A stretch of DNA of 21,990 bases from Oscillospiraceae bacterium (GTDB lineage Bacteria > Bacillota > Clostridia > Oscillospirales > Oscillospiraceae), in NCBI GenBank assembly GCA_017378975.1, contig JAFNXT010000097.1, positions 1 through 21,990 of the forward strand, read 5' to 3'. The notes under the pieces were generated by a model. It was not told the origin of the DNA, made no database searches, and worked only from the letters and a program-made list of their open reading frames with translations. The position numbers were made by a program, and so were the translations under genes. Below are positions 14,215-21,990 of the stretch, in pieces. Each line of letters begins with the position of its first letter. Position 1 is the stretch's first letter.

Positions 14215-17200
14215 TCACCCGATCGCCTTACGCATACCAGAGATCAGCTCCTCATAATCATCGGGCTCCGGCGTGGTCTCCACCACGGAGCGGATCTTAC
14301 GGAAGATGATGTCCAGCACCATGTTATCTCTGGGATCCACACCGCAGTTGAGCTGCTCATACTTGCCGTAGTTGGCCATCAGGAGCAGGAACTGTTCCTT
14401 GAGGATGTTGCACAGCAGGAACTTCACATCGTTGACAGACTCCCAGGTCTCCAGCTCGTCCCGGAAGGTCTTGATCACCGCATCCACCAGAGCGGACAGC
14501 TCGCTGGTGTAGCGCTGGCTGTTGGGCAAGGTGTTGTAGTAGGCCAGAGGGATCTCGAAGAGGCTGGTGGGTCCCTCATGGACGCAATCCAGCTGGAACT
14601 CCTTGAGCTCCTTGGCGAAGACGGTGTCCACATAGTTGGACTTGCGGGTCATGTCACGCTTCTGCTTCCTGGCGCGGACCACGCCGATGTCCTCGACGAT
14701 GGAGGAGCTGATGTACAGTGCGTCCAGGATCTCATAGAACTCGTCGCACAGGGTGCCGTTGGACACGGTCAGATCCACATAGCGCTCATCGGAGTTCTCA
14801 TACTTGTACACACGCTTGTTCTGCGCGGCGTTGGACAGGCTCCGGAAGGTGATCTTCCGGTAGATCAGGCCGTAGATCAGAGCCTGATGGATCTTCATGA
14901 TCTGCTTGGCCTGGAAACCGAAGTCCAGCTCCGGCATCACGGCGATGGAATCCCAACGCTTGTCGATGTGGGTGGAGATGATAGAGCCCTTGGTGGAGTC
15001 GGGACCGATGTTCCGGGAGTAGTTGACGTAGGCATCGTGGTACAGGCCGGCGTTCTTGGAACGGGTCTCGCTCTCGTCGGGGCTGGCGAACTTGTCCAGC
15101 TTGTCGGGGGTCAGGTTGTACAGAGCGTTGAAGAAATGCAGCTCATAGCGGGACACGGTGTCCACACCGGCGGCACTGGTGCCCTTGGGGACCAGAGTGT
15201 TCATCCGCAGAGCGCGCATGTTGTCCAGACTCTTGTTGTAGGCGCACAGCACGATCTCACGGGCCTCTTCGCTGCGGATCCGCTGGATGCCGGGGGCGGC
15301 CAGACGGCGGCCGGTGGCCATGATCTGGCGCACATAGCGCTCGGTATCCTCGGGGGTCACCTTGTCGAACACGGGCTCGCCGTTGCCCTGAGCCTCACGG
15401 GCCTTGATCCGGGCCAGCAGACGGTTCTCCATGGCGATGGCCTCCACGATGTTCACATCGATGGCCTCGCAGTCCCGACGGACGGAATCTCTGAAGTAGC
15501 CCAGCAGGATCTGGTCGAAGATGTCGATCCGGCGGTCCTCTTCCACCACGTCGGCATTGCGGATCTCACGTTCGAAGGTCACGTTGGCCTTCACGGCGTC
15601 GAAGATCCGGCCGTTCAGATCGGAATCCAGCATAGAGCCCTCTTCACCGGCGGAACGGGCGGTATGGCACAGCTCCTGGAGCATCTCACGGCTGGCGCAG
15701 ACGTTCAGCACGGAGTCGCCCTTCTGGAACCGCAGGGAATCCACCAGATCGTCCTGCTTGCGGATCAGGGCGGTGACCTTCTCACCGAAGCCACGGTAGA
15801 ACTTCTCGAACATCTTGCACAGCTCGCCCACATACTCGGCGCCGACCTTGTAGGCCTCCAGCTCTGCCAGCTTCTCGGAGTACTCCTTGATGGTCTGGAA
15901 GTACTGGGGGAAGCAGTTGTTCAGGGTGTCATAGATCTTCTCATAGCCGGACAGCTTCTCGAAGAAGCCGGGATCCTGGCCCTCGCCCTTCTCAGCCTCG
16001 CACAGCTCGTCCAGATTGCGCTCCTTGCCCTTGCTGAAGCCGGCATCGAAGGTGGCGGGATCGTCCGCCTCGGGGGAGAACAGCTCCAGACCTGCCACCA
16101 GATCGCCCAACTGGGCAGAGGTGGTCTGGATCCGGTCGTCCATCTCGGCCTTGACCAAATAGAGCAGGTAACGCATGGCGTTGGGGTGGATCACCTCACC
16201 GGCGGGGGTCTTCATCAGGTATTCCAGCGTGAACTCCAGCTTGCCGTTGATGGTCTTGGTCTCGCTCTGGAAGATGCTCTCTGCCACATTGGCCGCCGCT
16301 TTCCGGGCGTTGCCACGGACCGCGGACTCGTAATCACGGAGCCGCTCCTTGTTCTCCTTGGCCTTGCCACGGTTGTCGGGCTCCTTGTAATCGATCTCCA
16401 TGGCCAGATGGTTGGCACCGTTCTGACAGCCCTGGATCGCGGCGTTGCCGTTGACGGAGGCGTGCATCTCACGGACCAGCGCGCTGAAGAACTCCTCCAC
16501 CTTGTCCTCAGCCTCGGACAGGTAGTAGGACTTCAGGTTCCGGGAAAAATTATCTCTGGAGCTGTCCACCTTGCTGGTGTAGACCTGACCACGGGTGGGC
16601 CACTCGGACTCGGCCATGCCCTTCTTGCGGCAGGCACGGATGGTGTCCTCGTAGGCCTTGTCGTACTTGGTCCACTTGGCGGCCTCGCCTTCGCCGCCGA
16701 TGGCATCCATGGCCCAGTCGAAGGCGATGAAATCCGCCACCTCTTCATAGGGATACCGCAGGGTACCGGCACCGATGCCGCCGAAGCGGTTCCGGCCGTA
16801 CATACCGGGAGCGGACATCTCCTTGATGATGTTGTCCTCCATGGAGAAGGCATCCTTCTGCATAGGGCCGATGTTCTGCTGATACAGGGCACGGGCGGCC
16901 TGCTCGATGTACTGGCCCACGTTGATCAGGGTGCTGTCCTCAGCGTTCTGGCCGTCCAGCAGGAAGCAGAAGTCGAAGGGCAGCAGGCCCAGCTTCTTCA
17001 TCTCGCCGGTGCCTGCCACGCTGAAGTCCACGGTCAGATCCCGGTAACGCTTCAGGTCCTCGTCCACATCGAAGAAGCCGGAGCCCTTCATCATGAAGGC
17101 GTTGATCTCCTTGATGGTGGCGTAGGCGTTGCGCCGCTGGCTCTCGCGCTCGGAAGCGGAGGTGATCACGCTGTCCAGCGTCTCGGGCAGGAGCACCAGA

Positions 17201-17760
17201 GAGCGGACGATCAGACTGGTGTTGGGGTACTTGTTCGACACATAGTCCCGGATGAACATGGCCAGAGGGGTCATGATGCCGGAGCCGGTGCCGCCGGAGG
17301 CGGTGGACACGAGCACCACACGCATGGCCTGCTTCATCTCCTTGCCGTCCTTGCGGAACAGGTCGTCGATGGCATTGTAAAGGGGCATGATCTTGCCGGT
17401 CTTGATGCAGGCGTTCAGGGCCAGACGGGAGATGGCACGGACCTGGCCCGCGCCCTCGGACACGGTCTTGTCATAGATCACCGCGTTCTTGGGGAACCAG
17501 TTCTTCAGGGCATCCCGGTCATAGGTCAGATAGTCGCCCACGGTCTGGGTGCTGGAGGTCTGGACATGGTACATGCCACTGCCTGCCACGTTGTTCAAGT
17601 CATTGACATTGGTATCCAGGCAAACGAAGTTCACGTTCACCTTCTCTTCGGGGCGGCACATCTGAGCCACCCGCTTGACCACCTTGCCGCCGGTGCCGCC
17701 CACGCCCACGAACAGGGTCGGTGCGTTCACCACATTGGGCTTCAAGATCTCTTTCGCCAT
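14215..17760 (-). CDS. Tubulin/FtsZ-like protein (Tubulin_2 type)
   Basis: Protein of 1181 residues. The N-terminus has the glycine-rich nucleotide loop FVGVGGTGGK (17-26), a strand ending CLDTN (47-51), and the tubulin signature SGGTGSG (155-161) in the VLVSTASGGTGSGI context. This is the GGGTGSG loop that contacts the GTP phosphates in FtsZ and tubulin. The usual FtsZ length is about 400 residues; here some 800 extra residues follow, mostly predicted helical and charged, without membrane spans or signal peptide. AGGAGG precedes the ATG. It lies 49 bp after the VWA gene. Tubulin-like proteins of this kind paired with VWA proteins were described by Makarova and Koonin (2010) as parts of a proposed membrane-remodelling system (from memory). 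GTP binding is well supported; polymerisation and GTP hydrolysis are not shown by the sequence. Confidence 0.88.
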   Translation of the reverse strand: MAKEILKPNVVNAPTLFVGVGGTGGKVVKRVAQMCRPEEKVNVNFVCLDTNVNDLNNVAGSGMYHVQTSSTQTVGDYLTYDRDALKNWFPKNAVIYDKTVSEGAGQVRAISRLALNACIKTGKIMPLYNAIDDLFRKDGKEMKQAMRVVLVSTASGGTGSGIMTPLAMFIRDYVSNKYPNTSLIVRSLVLLPETLDSVITSASERESQRRNAYATIKEINAFMMKGSGFFDVDEDLKRYRDLTVDFSVAGTGEMKKLGLLPFDFCFLLDGQNAEDSTLINVGQYIEQAARALYQQNIGPMQKDAFSMEDNIIKEMSAPGMYGRNRFGGIGAGTLRYPYEEVADFIAFDWAMDAIGGEGEAAKWTKYDKAYEDTIRACRKKGMAESEWPTRGQVYTSKVDSSRDNFSRNLKSYYLSEAEDKVEEFFSALVREMHASVNGNAAIQGCQNGANHLAMEIDYKEPDNRGKAKENKERLRDYESAVRGNARKAAANVAESIFQSETKTINGKLEFTLEYLMKTPAGEVIHPNAMRYLLYLVKAEMDDRIQTTSAQLGDLVAGLELFSPEADDPATFDAGFSKGKERNLDELCEAEKGEGQDPGFFEKLSGYEKIYDTLNNCFPQYFQTIKEYSEKLAELEAYKVGAEYVGELCKMFEKFYRGFGEKVTALIRKQDDLVDSLRFQKGDSVLNVCASREMLQELCHTARSAGEEGSMLDSDLNGRIFDAVKANVTFEREIRNADVVEEDRRIDIFDQILLGYFRDSVRRDCEAIDVNIVEAIAMENRLLARIKAREAQGNGEPVFDKVTPEDTERYVRQIMATGRRLAAPGIQRIRSEEAREIVLCAYNKSLDNMRALRMNTLVPKGTSAAGVDTVSRYELHFFNALYNLTPDKLDKFASPDESETRSKNAGLYHDAYVNYSRNIGPDSTKGSIISTHIDKRWDSIAVMPELDFGFQAKQIMKIHQALIYGLIYRKITFRSLSNAAQNKRVYKYENSDERYVDLTVSNGTLCDEFYEILDALYISSSIVEDIGVVRARKQKRDMTRKSNYVDTVFAKELKEFQLDCVHEGPTSLFEIPLAYYNTLPNSQRYTSELSALVDAVIKTFRDELETWESVNDVKFLLCNILKEQFLLLMANYGKYEQLNCGVDPRDNMVLDIIFRKIRSVVETTPEPDDYEELISGMRKAIG

Positions 17761-17809
17761 TTGGATCTACCTCCTGATTTATATGTGTGTTTTTATCTTC
17801 GTTTATGGA

Positions 17810-20335
17810 TCAGCGGAACTTCAGCCGCAGACTGCTGATGGAGACCGCCACCTTCTTGCCCTTGACGGCACTGAGGACCGTGGCCGCCACGCCCAGCACC
17901 GTACCGCTGCCGGCACCGCAGTCGATCTTGGTGTCGTTGGCAGTGCCCAGCCGGATGAACTGGTCCTGACTGTTCCGGGTCATGGTGGTGCCGCCCACCT
18001 GCATCTTGGTGGTGTCCTTCTTGCTGGCAGGTGTGATGCCCACCACCCGGACCTTCCGCCGGGCCGAAGGCACCCGACGGGGGCTGTCCGCCTCCAGCTC
18101 CAGCGTCATGCCGCACCGCAGAGAGGGGTCGGCGATCACCTTCGGGGAGGTGATGGTCAGGGAGCCACGCTTCCGTCCGTTGCGGACGTACTTACAGCTG
18201 ATGGCACCGGGGATCTGCTTGCCACCGGCCAGGAAGCTGCCGTTGACGGCGGTGATGTGCTTGGGCATGGACTTCATATTGGACCAGAGCCAGATCAGCA
18301 GTACGATCAGGGCGATCAGCAGTACGATCGCCAGGATCCTCACCCACAGGGGATAATGCTGCAGCTCGATCTTGCCGCCGTCCTGCGCGGAGCAGGGCCG
18401 TCCCAGCGTGTCCGTACCGCTGACGGCACAGGAGACCTCATACTTGCCGGTGTCGATATCGCCCTCGTTCTTCAGGGCCACCACATACCGGGACCCGGCA
18501 GGGTCGGGCTGGATGTCATAAGTCAGACCGGGGATCCGGAAGTCCAGCTCCGCCCCTTCGAACTCCTCTGCCGTCAGAGGCGCGCCGCCCATGGTCAGAT
18601 GGACGATGATGGGCTTGGACTCAGGCAGATCTTTGATCACATAGTAGCTCTGGCCCAGCTCCAGCCGGATGCCCAATGCCTTGCTGTCATCGCTGACGGT
18701 GAAGGTCTTGGTCACCGCGGGGGCGTCGCCGGTCTGCGCGTCCTTGTTGGTATAGCTGGCCCTGAAGGTCAGCTTCTGCTCGCCGCAGGTGGTATCCGCC
18801 ACATCGCCCTGATGGTGCAAACTGACGGTGAAGCCGTCCTCCACCCGTTCCACCCGGACCTTGGCGTTGCCGCCCTCCAGCACGGGATCCGGGAAGGTCA
18901 CAGCATCCAGAGCTTCGCCGGTGAGGAGCTCCCCGTCATAGCGCAGAGTCACCTTGTAGGTGGCCAGCGCCTCCAGTTGGGTCAGGGGATAATCCTGCTG
19001 ACCGCCGGTGACCTCCAGAAGGAAGTCCTTCACAGGCTCCAGCGCGATGTTCAGACCGCCTCTGGGCCAGCCAAGGGCCTCGCTGTCCTTTTCGATGGTG
19101 TAGTCACCCAGATACACTGCCTTGAAGGTGCCGTCCAGCGTGCTCCCGGCAGGCAGATCGATCTGGACGTGGCCGCCCTTGTTCTCATGGATCTCAGTGG
19201 GCTGGCCGTTGACCGTATAGGTGATGTCGTACTGCACATCGCCCAACAGCTTGCTGGTGGTGGGGACGCCGTCGGCATCCACCAGACCGTATTCCAATGT
19301 ATAGGAACCGGCGAAGAGCTCTCCGGAACCCGGGTCCACCACATTGCCGCCTTCGTCGATCAGACGGATCTGCAGATCCACGTCCGGCTCGTAATAGACG
19401 CTGACGCTGGTGGCACTGCCCTTGTGACCGATCGTGTAACCGCCGGCAGGGATATCCTCATAGGTGACGATCATGCCCTGCAGGGTCCGGTCCACCAGAG
19501 GCTCGCCTCTGCCGCCGGCACCCAGCTCGCTGTACTTCATGGGATGCTCGCTGACCTTGGTACCGCCGGACAGGGACACATCGGTGATGCCCTCGCCCTG
19601 GACGAAGAGGATCAGCTTGCTCATGGACACGTCGAAGTCCACCTTGTCCCCGGAGACCTCCAGGGTATCACGGCCGAAGATCCGGTTGCACATGACCGTC
19701 AGCTTGCTCAGCACCTGATCGGAGCTGGAAGCCTTGTCGAAATACTGCCGGGAGGGGTCCGTGACCTCCGGCACATACACATCACCGATGCCGAGGAACA
19801 TGGTGTTGAACACCTTACTGAACTCCTCCATGCCGCTCTGGACCGCCGCTTCGCCTTCATCGAACAGGCCGTCGGTCAGGACGATCAGATACTTCTCGTC
19901 GGCGGTGCTGTCGTTCCGCAGACCGGCGAAGGCCTTATGGGCCGTGGAGAAGGGGGTGGTGCTGGCGGAGGGGGTATAGATCTGACGGATCCGGTCCGCC
20001 TCGCCGGGACCGTCGATGATCAGGGGACGCTCCATGCTGTACCGCTCAGAGCCATTGACCCCCAGCGTGATCTCCCACATGGGATAGATCATGAGCCGGT
20101 CGCCCTCGTTGAGCATGGAGGCGAAGACCTCCATGGCATAGGTGGCCCGGCACCAGGAATCGAACCGCTCCCCGGTATAGCTGTTGCTGTACATGGAGCC
20201 GGAGTTGTCGAACACGATGGCGATGTCCCGGCTCTTGGTCCGCTTGGTGGCAGCCTGTGCCTCCGGGACGCAGACGCACATCACAGACACGACCATCAAC
20301 AGCGCCAAAAGCACACATGTGATCTTTTTGCTCAT
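17810..20335 (-). CDS. Secreted, membrane-anchored VWA-domain protein
   Basis: Protein of 841 residues. An N-terminal signal peptide (cleavage after AQA at residue 28) is followed at once by a VWA domain with the metal-binding MIDAS motif DNSGS (43-47) and the later VLTDG aspartate (D155). Residues about 230-655 are strand-rich, with several probable Ig-like modules. One membrane span (about 662-685) precedes a 155-residue basic cytoplasmic tail (KSMPKHITAVNG and onward) that ends in SLRLKFR. The topology is therefore VWA outside and tail inside, where it could contact the tubulin-like protein. VWA domains usually bind protein ligands through Mg2+ at the MIDAS site. AGGAAGAGGT precedes the ATG. 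It is the first gene of the operon behind the promoter at 20401-20429. The pairing with the tubulin-like gene is the main functional clue. Confidence 0.85.
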   Translation of the reverse strand: MSKKITCVLLALLMVVSVMCVCVPEAQAATKRTKSRDIAIVFDNSGSMYSNSYTGERFDSWCRATYAMEVFASMLNEGDRLMIYPMWEITLGVNGSERYSMERPLIIDGPGEADRIRQIYTPSASTTPFSTAHKAFAGLRNDSTADEKYLIVLTDGLFDEGEAAVQSGMEEFSKVFNTMFLGIGDVYVPEVTDPSRQYFDKASSSDQVLSKLTVMCNRIFGRDTLEVSGDKVDFDVSMSKLILFVQGEGITDVSLSGGTKVSEHPMKYSELGAGGRGEPLVDRTLQGMIVTYEDIPAGGYTIGHKGSATSVSVYYEPDVDLQIRLIDEGGNVVDPGSGELFAGSYTLEYGLVDADGVPTTSKLLGDVQYDITYTVNGQPTEIHENKGGHVQIDLPAGSTLDGTFKAVYLGDYTIEKDSEALGWPRGGLNIALEPVKDFLLEVTGGQQDYPLTQLEALATYKVTLRYDGELLTGEALDAVTFPDPVLEGGNAKVRVERVEDGFTVSLHHQGDVADTTCGEQKLTFRASYTNKDAQTGDAPAVTKTFTVSDDSKALGIRLELGQSYYVIKDLPESKPIIVHLTMGGAPLTAEEFEGAELDFRIPGLTYDIQPDPAGSRYVVALKNEGDIDTGKYEVSCAVSGTDTLGRPCSAQDGGKIELQHYPLWVRILAIVLLIALIVLLIWLWSNMKSMPKHITAVNGSFLAGGKQIPGAISCKYVRNGRKRGSLTITSPKVIADPSLRCGMTLELEADSPRRVPSARRKVRVVGITPASKKDTTKMQVGGTTMTRNSQDQFIRLGTANDTKIDCGAGSGTVLGVAATVLSAVKGKKVAVSISSLRLKFR

Positions 20336-20356
20336 GTGTATCTACCTCTTCCTTCC

Positions 20357-20383
20357 TGCGTCCTTCTATAATTTACGGACGCA
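20357..20383 (-). promoter_or_regulatory. Hairpin in the 5' leader of the VWA operon
   Basis: TGCGTCC (20357-20363) pairs perfectly with GGACGCA (20377-20383) around a 13-base AT-rich loop. It ends just upstream of the AGGAAGAGGT RBS, so it could affect translation or mRNA stability. No T-tract follows. Confidence 0.4.
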
Positions 20384-20398
20384 TCTGATATACCAGAT
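20383..20398. promoter_or_regulatory. Small inverted repeat at the VWA operon start site
   Basis: ATCTG (20383-20387) faces CAGAT (20394-20398) across six bases, three bases downstream of the -10 box on the minus strand, covering the expected transcription start. A possible operator; short enough to be chance. Confidence 0.25.
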
Positions 20399-20400
20399 AC

Positions 20401-20429
20401 AGGATACCATGACGTTCACACAATGTCAA
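20401..20429 (-). promoter_or_regulatory. Sigma-A promoter of the VWA/tubulin-like operon
   Basis: On the minus strand a consensus TTGACA (20424-20429) and TATCCT (20401-20406) are separated by 17 bases. It lies 66 bases upstream of the VWA start codon, giving a leader of roughly 60 bases. Confidence 0.75.
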
Positions 20430-20514
20430 CAAAATCCGCCCCTTTTCGACCGGTCTTCCGGCCCTCCGGCACCCTGTCCGTACCTCCATGATACCACCCC
20501 TTCGGCCCATGGCG

Positions 20515-20556
20515 AAAAAGGGGGGCAGTGCATCCGAGACCTCTGCCCCAATTTTT
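20515..20556. terminator. Bidirectional terminator-like hairpin in the divergent gap
   Basis: GGGGCAG (20522-20528) pairs with CTGCCCC (20543-20549) around a 14-base loop. Five As (20515-20519) on one side and five Ts (20552-20556) on the other give a T-tract on either strand. The 394-base gap between the two divergent genes contains this hairpin, the two promoters and nothing else I can identify; no gene in the window needs a terminator here. It may insulate the promoters or end a short unannotated RNA. Confidence 0.55.
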
Positions 20557-20628
20557 AGTGGTTTTGCACAGATGCACAAGTGTCTTTCTGCCATTTTCAC
20601 CAATTTTGCATTTTGACGAAAATAACCA

Positions 20629-20657
20629 TTGAAGCCGATACCTCTTTCGTGTATAAT
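20629..20657 (+). promoter_or_regulatory. Sigma-A promoter of the EF-G-like gene
   Basis: TTGAAG (20629-20634) and a perfect TATAAT (20652-20657) are separated by 17 bases. A leader of about 65 bases follows, ending with AAAGGAG (20714-20720) nine bases before the ATG. Confidence 0.8.
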
Positions 20658-20729
20658 GTCTTCATTGTGGTGCTATGCACCCGACTGACCACCGGAGGGC
20701 GGAGGCCTTCCCGAAAGGAGTAAATAACC

Positions 20730-21890
20730 ATGTACACTGCCAATTCCATCCGTAACATCTGCCTGCTGGGCCACAGCGGTAGCGGCAAGTCCGCTCTGGC
20801 AGAGAGCCTGCTCTACATGACCGGTGTCATCGACCGGATCGGCCGGAACGCCGACGGCAACACCGTTTGTGACTTCGATCCCGAGGAGATCCGCCGCAAC
20901 ATCTCCATCTCCACCTCCGTGGCTCCTCTGGAGTATCATAACTGCAAGATCAACGTGCTGGACACCCCCGGCGGCTTCGACTTCTCCGGTGCCGTCATGG
21001 AGGCCCTCCGTGCCGCCGATGCCGCGATCATCGTGTGCTCCGCCAAGGACGGCATCACCGTGGGCTTCGAGAAGGCATGGAAGTACTGTGAAGAGCGCAA
21101 TATGCCCCGCTTCATCTACATCTCCAAGGTGGACGAGGACAACTCCGACTACAACGCCACCTTCGAGGCCCTGCGTGAGAAGTACGGCAACAAGATCGCT
21201 CCCGTGGTGGTGCCCATCTGGGATGCCTCCAAGAAGATCACCGGCATCATCGACGTGCTGAACAAGCGTGCCTACGAGATGCAGAACCTGAAGCGTGTGG
21301 AGATCCAGGTCCCCGATGACAAGCTCTCCGTGATCGAGGAGTTCAACGACGCGCTGAAGGAGTCCGTGGCTGAGACCAGCGACGAGTTCATGGACAAGTT
21401 CTTCGGCGGTGAGGACTTCACCTACCGTGAGATGATCACCGGTATGCATCAGGGCGTCATGGACTGCAGCCTGTTCCCCGTGCTGTGCGGCTCCGGCGTC
21501 AACTGCCTTGGCAGCCTGATGCTCATGGATCACATCATCGACCTGCTGCCCAACCCCGTGGAGGGCAACTATCATAAGGCCACCACCGCTGACGGCGCCA
21601 CCGAGGAGTTCGTGGTGTCCCCCGGCGGCGTGCCTGCCGCCTTCGTGTGGAAGACCGTATCCGACCAGTTCGGCAAGTATTCCTTCGTGAAGGTCCTGTC
21701 TGGCGAGATCACCTCCGATACCACCCTGATCAACGCCCGTACCGGCGAGACCGAGAAGCTGGGCCGTCTGTACGCCATGTGCGGCAAGAAGAGCTCCGAG
21801 GTCAAGGTCCTGACCTGCGGCGACATCGGTGCCATCGGCAAGATGGACAAGGTCAAGACCGGCGATACCCTCTGCGATCCCCGTAAGTAG
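20730..21890 (+). CDS. EF-G-like translational GTPase, truncated after domain II
   Basis: The frame gives 386 residues, while EF-G proteins have about 690. Present are the G domain with P-loop GHSGSGKS (14-21; ordinary EF-G has GHIDAGKT), switch I RRNISIST, DTPG (78-81), SKVD (132-135, in place of NKMD) and CGSG, followed by the start of the domain II beta-barrel (FGKYSFVKVLSGEI, KTGDTLCDPRK). Domains III-V, which reach into the ribosome, are missing. The P-loop and NKxD changes point to an EF-G-like paralogue and not the housekeeping FusA. Promoter, RBS and codon use are those of a well-expressed gene. The stop codon TAG (21888-21890) directly follows CDPRK, where relatives continue, and the DNA becomes AT-rich at the same point, so the gene is probably cut by an insertion. 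The product, if stable, would bind GTP but should not translocate ribosomes normally. Confidence 0.85.
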   Translation: MYTANSIRNICLLGHSGSGKSALAESLLYMTGVIDRIGRNADGNTVCDFDPEEIRRNISISTSVAPLEYHNCKINVLDTPGGFDFSGAVMEALRAADAAIIVCSAKDGITVGFEKAWKYCEERNMPRFIYISKVDEDNSDYNATFEALREKYGNKIAPVVVPIWDASKKITGIIDVLNKRAYEMQNLKRVEIQVPDDKLSVIEEFNDALKESVAETSDEFMDKFFGGEDFTYREMITGMHQGVMDCSLFPVLCGSGVNCLGSLMLMDHIIDLLPNPVEGNYHKATTADGATEEFVVSPGGVPAAFVWKTVSDQFGKYSFVKVLSGEITSDTTLINARTGETEKLGRLYAMCGKKSSEVKVLTCGDIGAIGKMDKVKTGDTLCDPRK

Positions 21891-21990
21891 GGGCATAGTC
21901 ACTATTGAGATAATCCATATGCTTCGGATAAGATGGAGAATTGAGATAGTTCTTGAAATTCAGATAATCCGTCTTCATATAACGAAGACT
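21888..21990. mobile_element. Probable left end of an inserted element
   Basis: From about 21888 the base composition drops from GC-rich coding sequence to AT-rich DNA, and the EF-G-like reading frame ends in a TAG formed at the junction. The border sequence is TAGGGGCATAGTCACTATTG. The rest, to the window edge, contains the 18-bp-phased motif listed separately. No transposase is visible because only about 100 bases are present; the element family cannot be named. Confidence 0.5.
21908..21970. repeat. AGATAATCC-type motif repeated at 18-bp spacing
   Basis: AGATAATCC occurs at 21908 and 21962, with AGATAGTTC at 21944 and a weaker GGATAAGAT at 21926. All four starts are exact multiples of 18 bases apart. 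Such iterons next to an insertion border are typical of recombinase or transposase binding sites at element ends. The stretch also reads as an open frame on the plus strand, so a coding repeat is not excluded. Confidence 0.5.

Noticed and set aside
14200..17838. A 1212-codon plus-strand frame opposite the tubulin-like gene.
   Set aside because: Low-complexity Gly/Leu/His/Val translation with no motif; the opposite strand has the GGTGG and GGTGSG nucleotide loops and an AGGAGG.
17675..20371. An 898-codon plus-strand frame opposite the VWA gene.
   Set aside because: Shadow of a gene with signal peptide, MIDAS motif and membrane span; no RBS and no recognisable domain.
20373..20603. A 76-codon minus-strand frame in the divergent gap.
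   Set aside because: It would overlap the VWA promoter and the terminator-like hairpin, has no RBS of note and no family resemblance.
20613..20657. TTGACG at 20613 as the -35 of the EF-G-like promoter.
   Set aside because: It lies 33 bases from the TATAAT, whereas TTGAAG at 20629 has the correct 17-base spacing.
20673..21902. A 409-codon minus-strand frame opposite the EF-G-like gene.
   Set aside because: The plus strand shows the GTPase motifs, promoter and RBS; the minus frame is a compositional shadow.

Overview
The window looks like a GC-rich Clostridia chromosome, most likely an Oscillospiraceae-type gut anaerobe. The lineage is inferred from gene content, strong AGGAGG-type ribosome binding sites, sigma-A promoters and an intergenic palindromic repeat; there is no rRNA or tRNA to confirm it. 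Apart from the last gene, everything is transcribed on the minus strand, so the operons read from high to low coordinates.

Right part (20335 down to 5620), the main accessory system. A promoter at 20401-20429 drives a chain of large genes: a secreted, membrane-anchored von Willebrand A (VWA) protein, a 1181-residue tubulin/FtsZ-like protein (Tubulin_2 type), a 661-residue protein with two membrane spans and no family I recognise, and a 1471-residue multispanning protein ending in a zinc-binding knuckle plus an HExxH peptidase that resembles the DA1 family. After a rho-independent terminator or attenuator comes a CASTOR/POLLUX-like ion channel. I infer a membrane-associated machine in which an outside-facing VWA sensor or adhesin, a cytoplasmic tubulin-like polymer or switch, a membrane peptidase and an ion channel act together. 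Tubulin-like plus VWA gene pairs have been proposed before as a membrane-remodelling system; the peptidase and channel partners are the unusual part here.

Middle (5619 down to 3563). A 215-bp palindromic, MITE-like repeat fills the intergenic space after the channel gene. It is followed by a promoter and a gene for a secreted transglutaminase-like protein.

Left part (3543 down to 52), a compact RiPP-like operon. A sigma-A promoter with an extended -10 is followed by a 51-codon precursor-like peptide, a GC-rich hairpin, an HPr-kinase-like peptide kinase, a PqqD-type leader-recognition protein, an S26-type Ser/His peptidase and an ABC exporter without its own peptidase domain. The last two genes overlap by 4 bp, and a large inverted repeat closes the operon. 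No cyclase, radical SAM enzyme, YcaO or lanthionine synthetase is present.

Far right (20629-21990). A divergent, plus-strand EF-G-like GTPase gene has a good promoter and RBS but stops after 386 codons, about half the family length. The sequence changes abruptly there to AT-rich DNA with a motif repeated at 18-bp spacing, which suggests the gene is cut by a mobile element whose body lies beyond the window.
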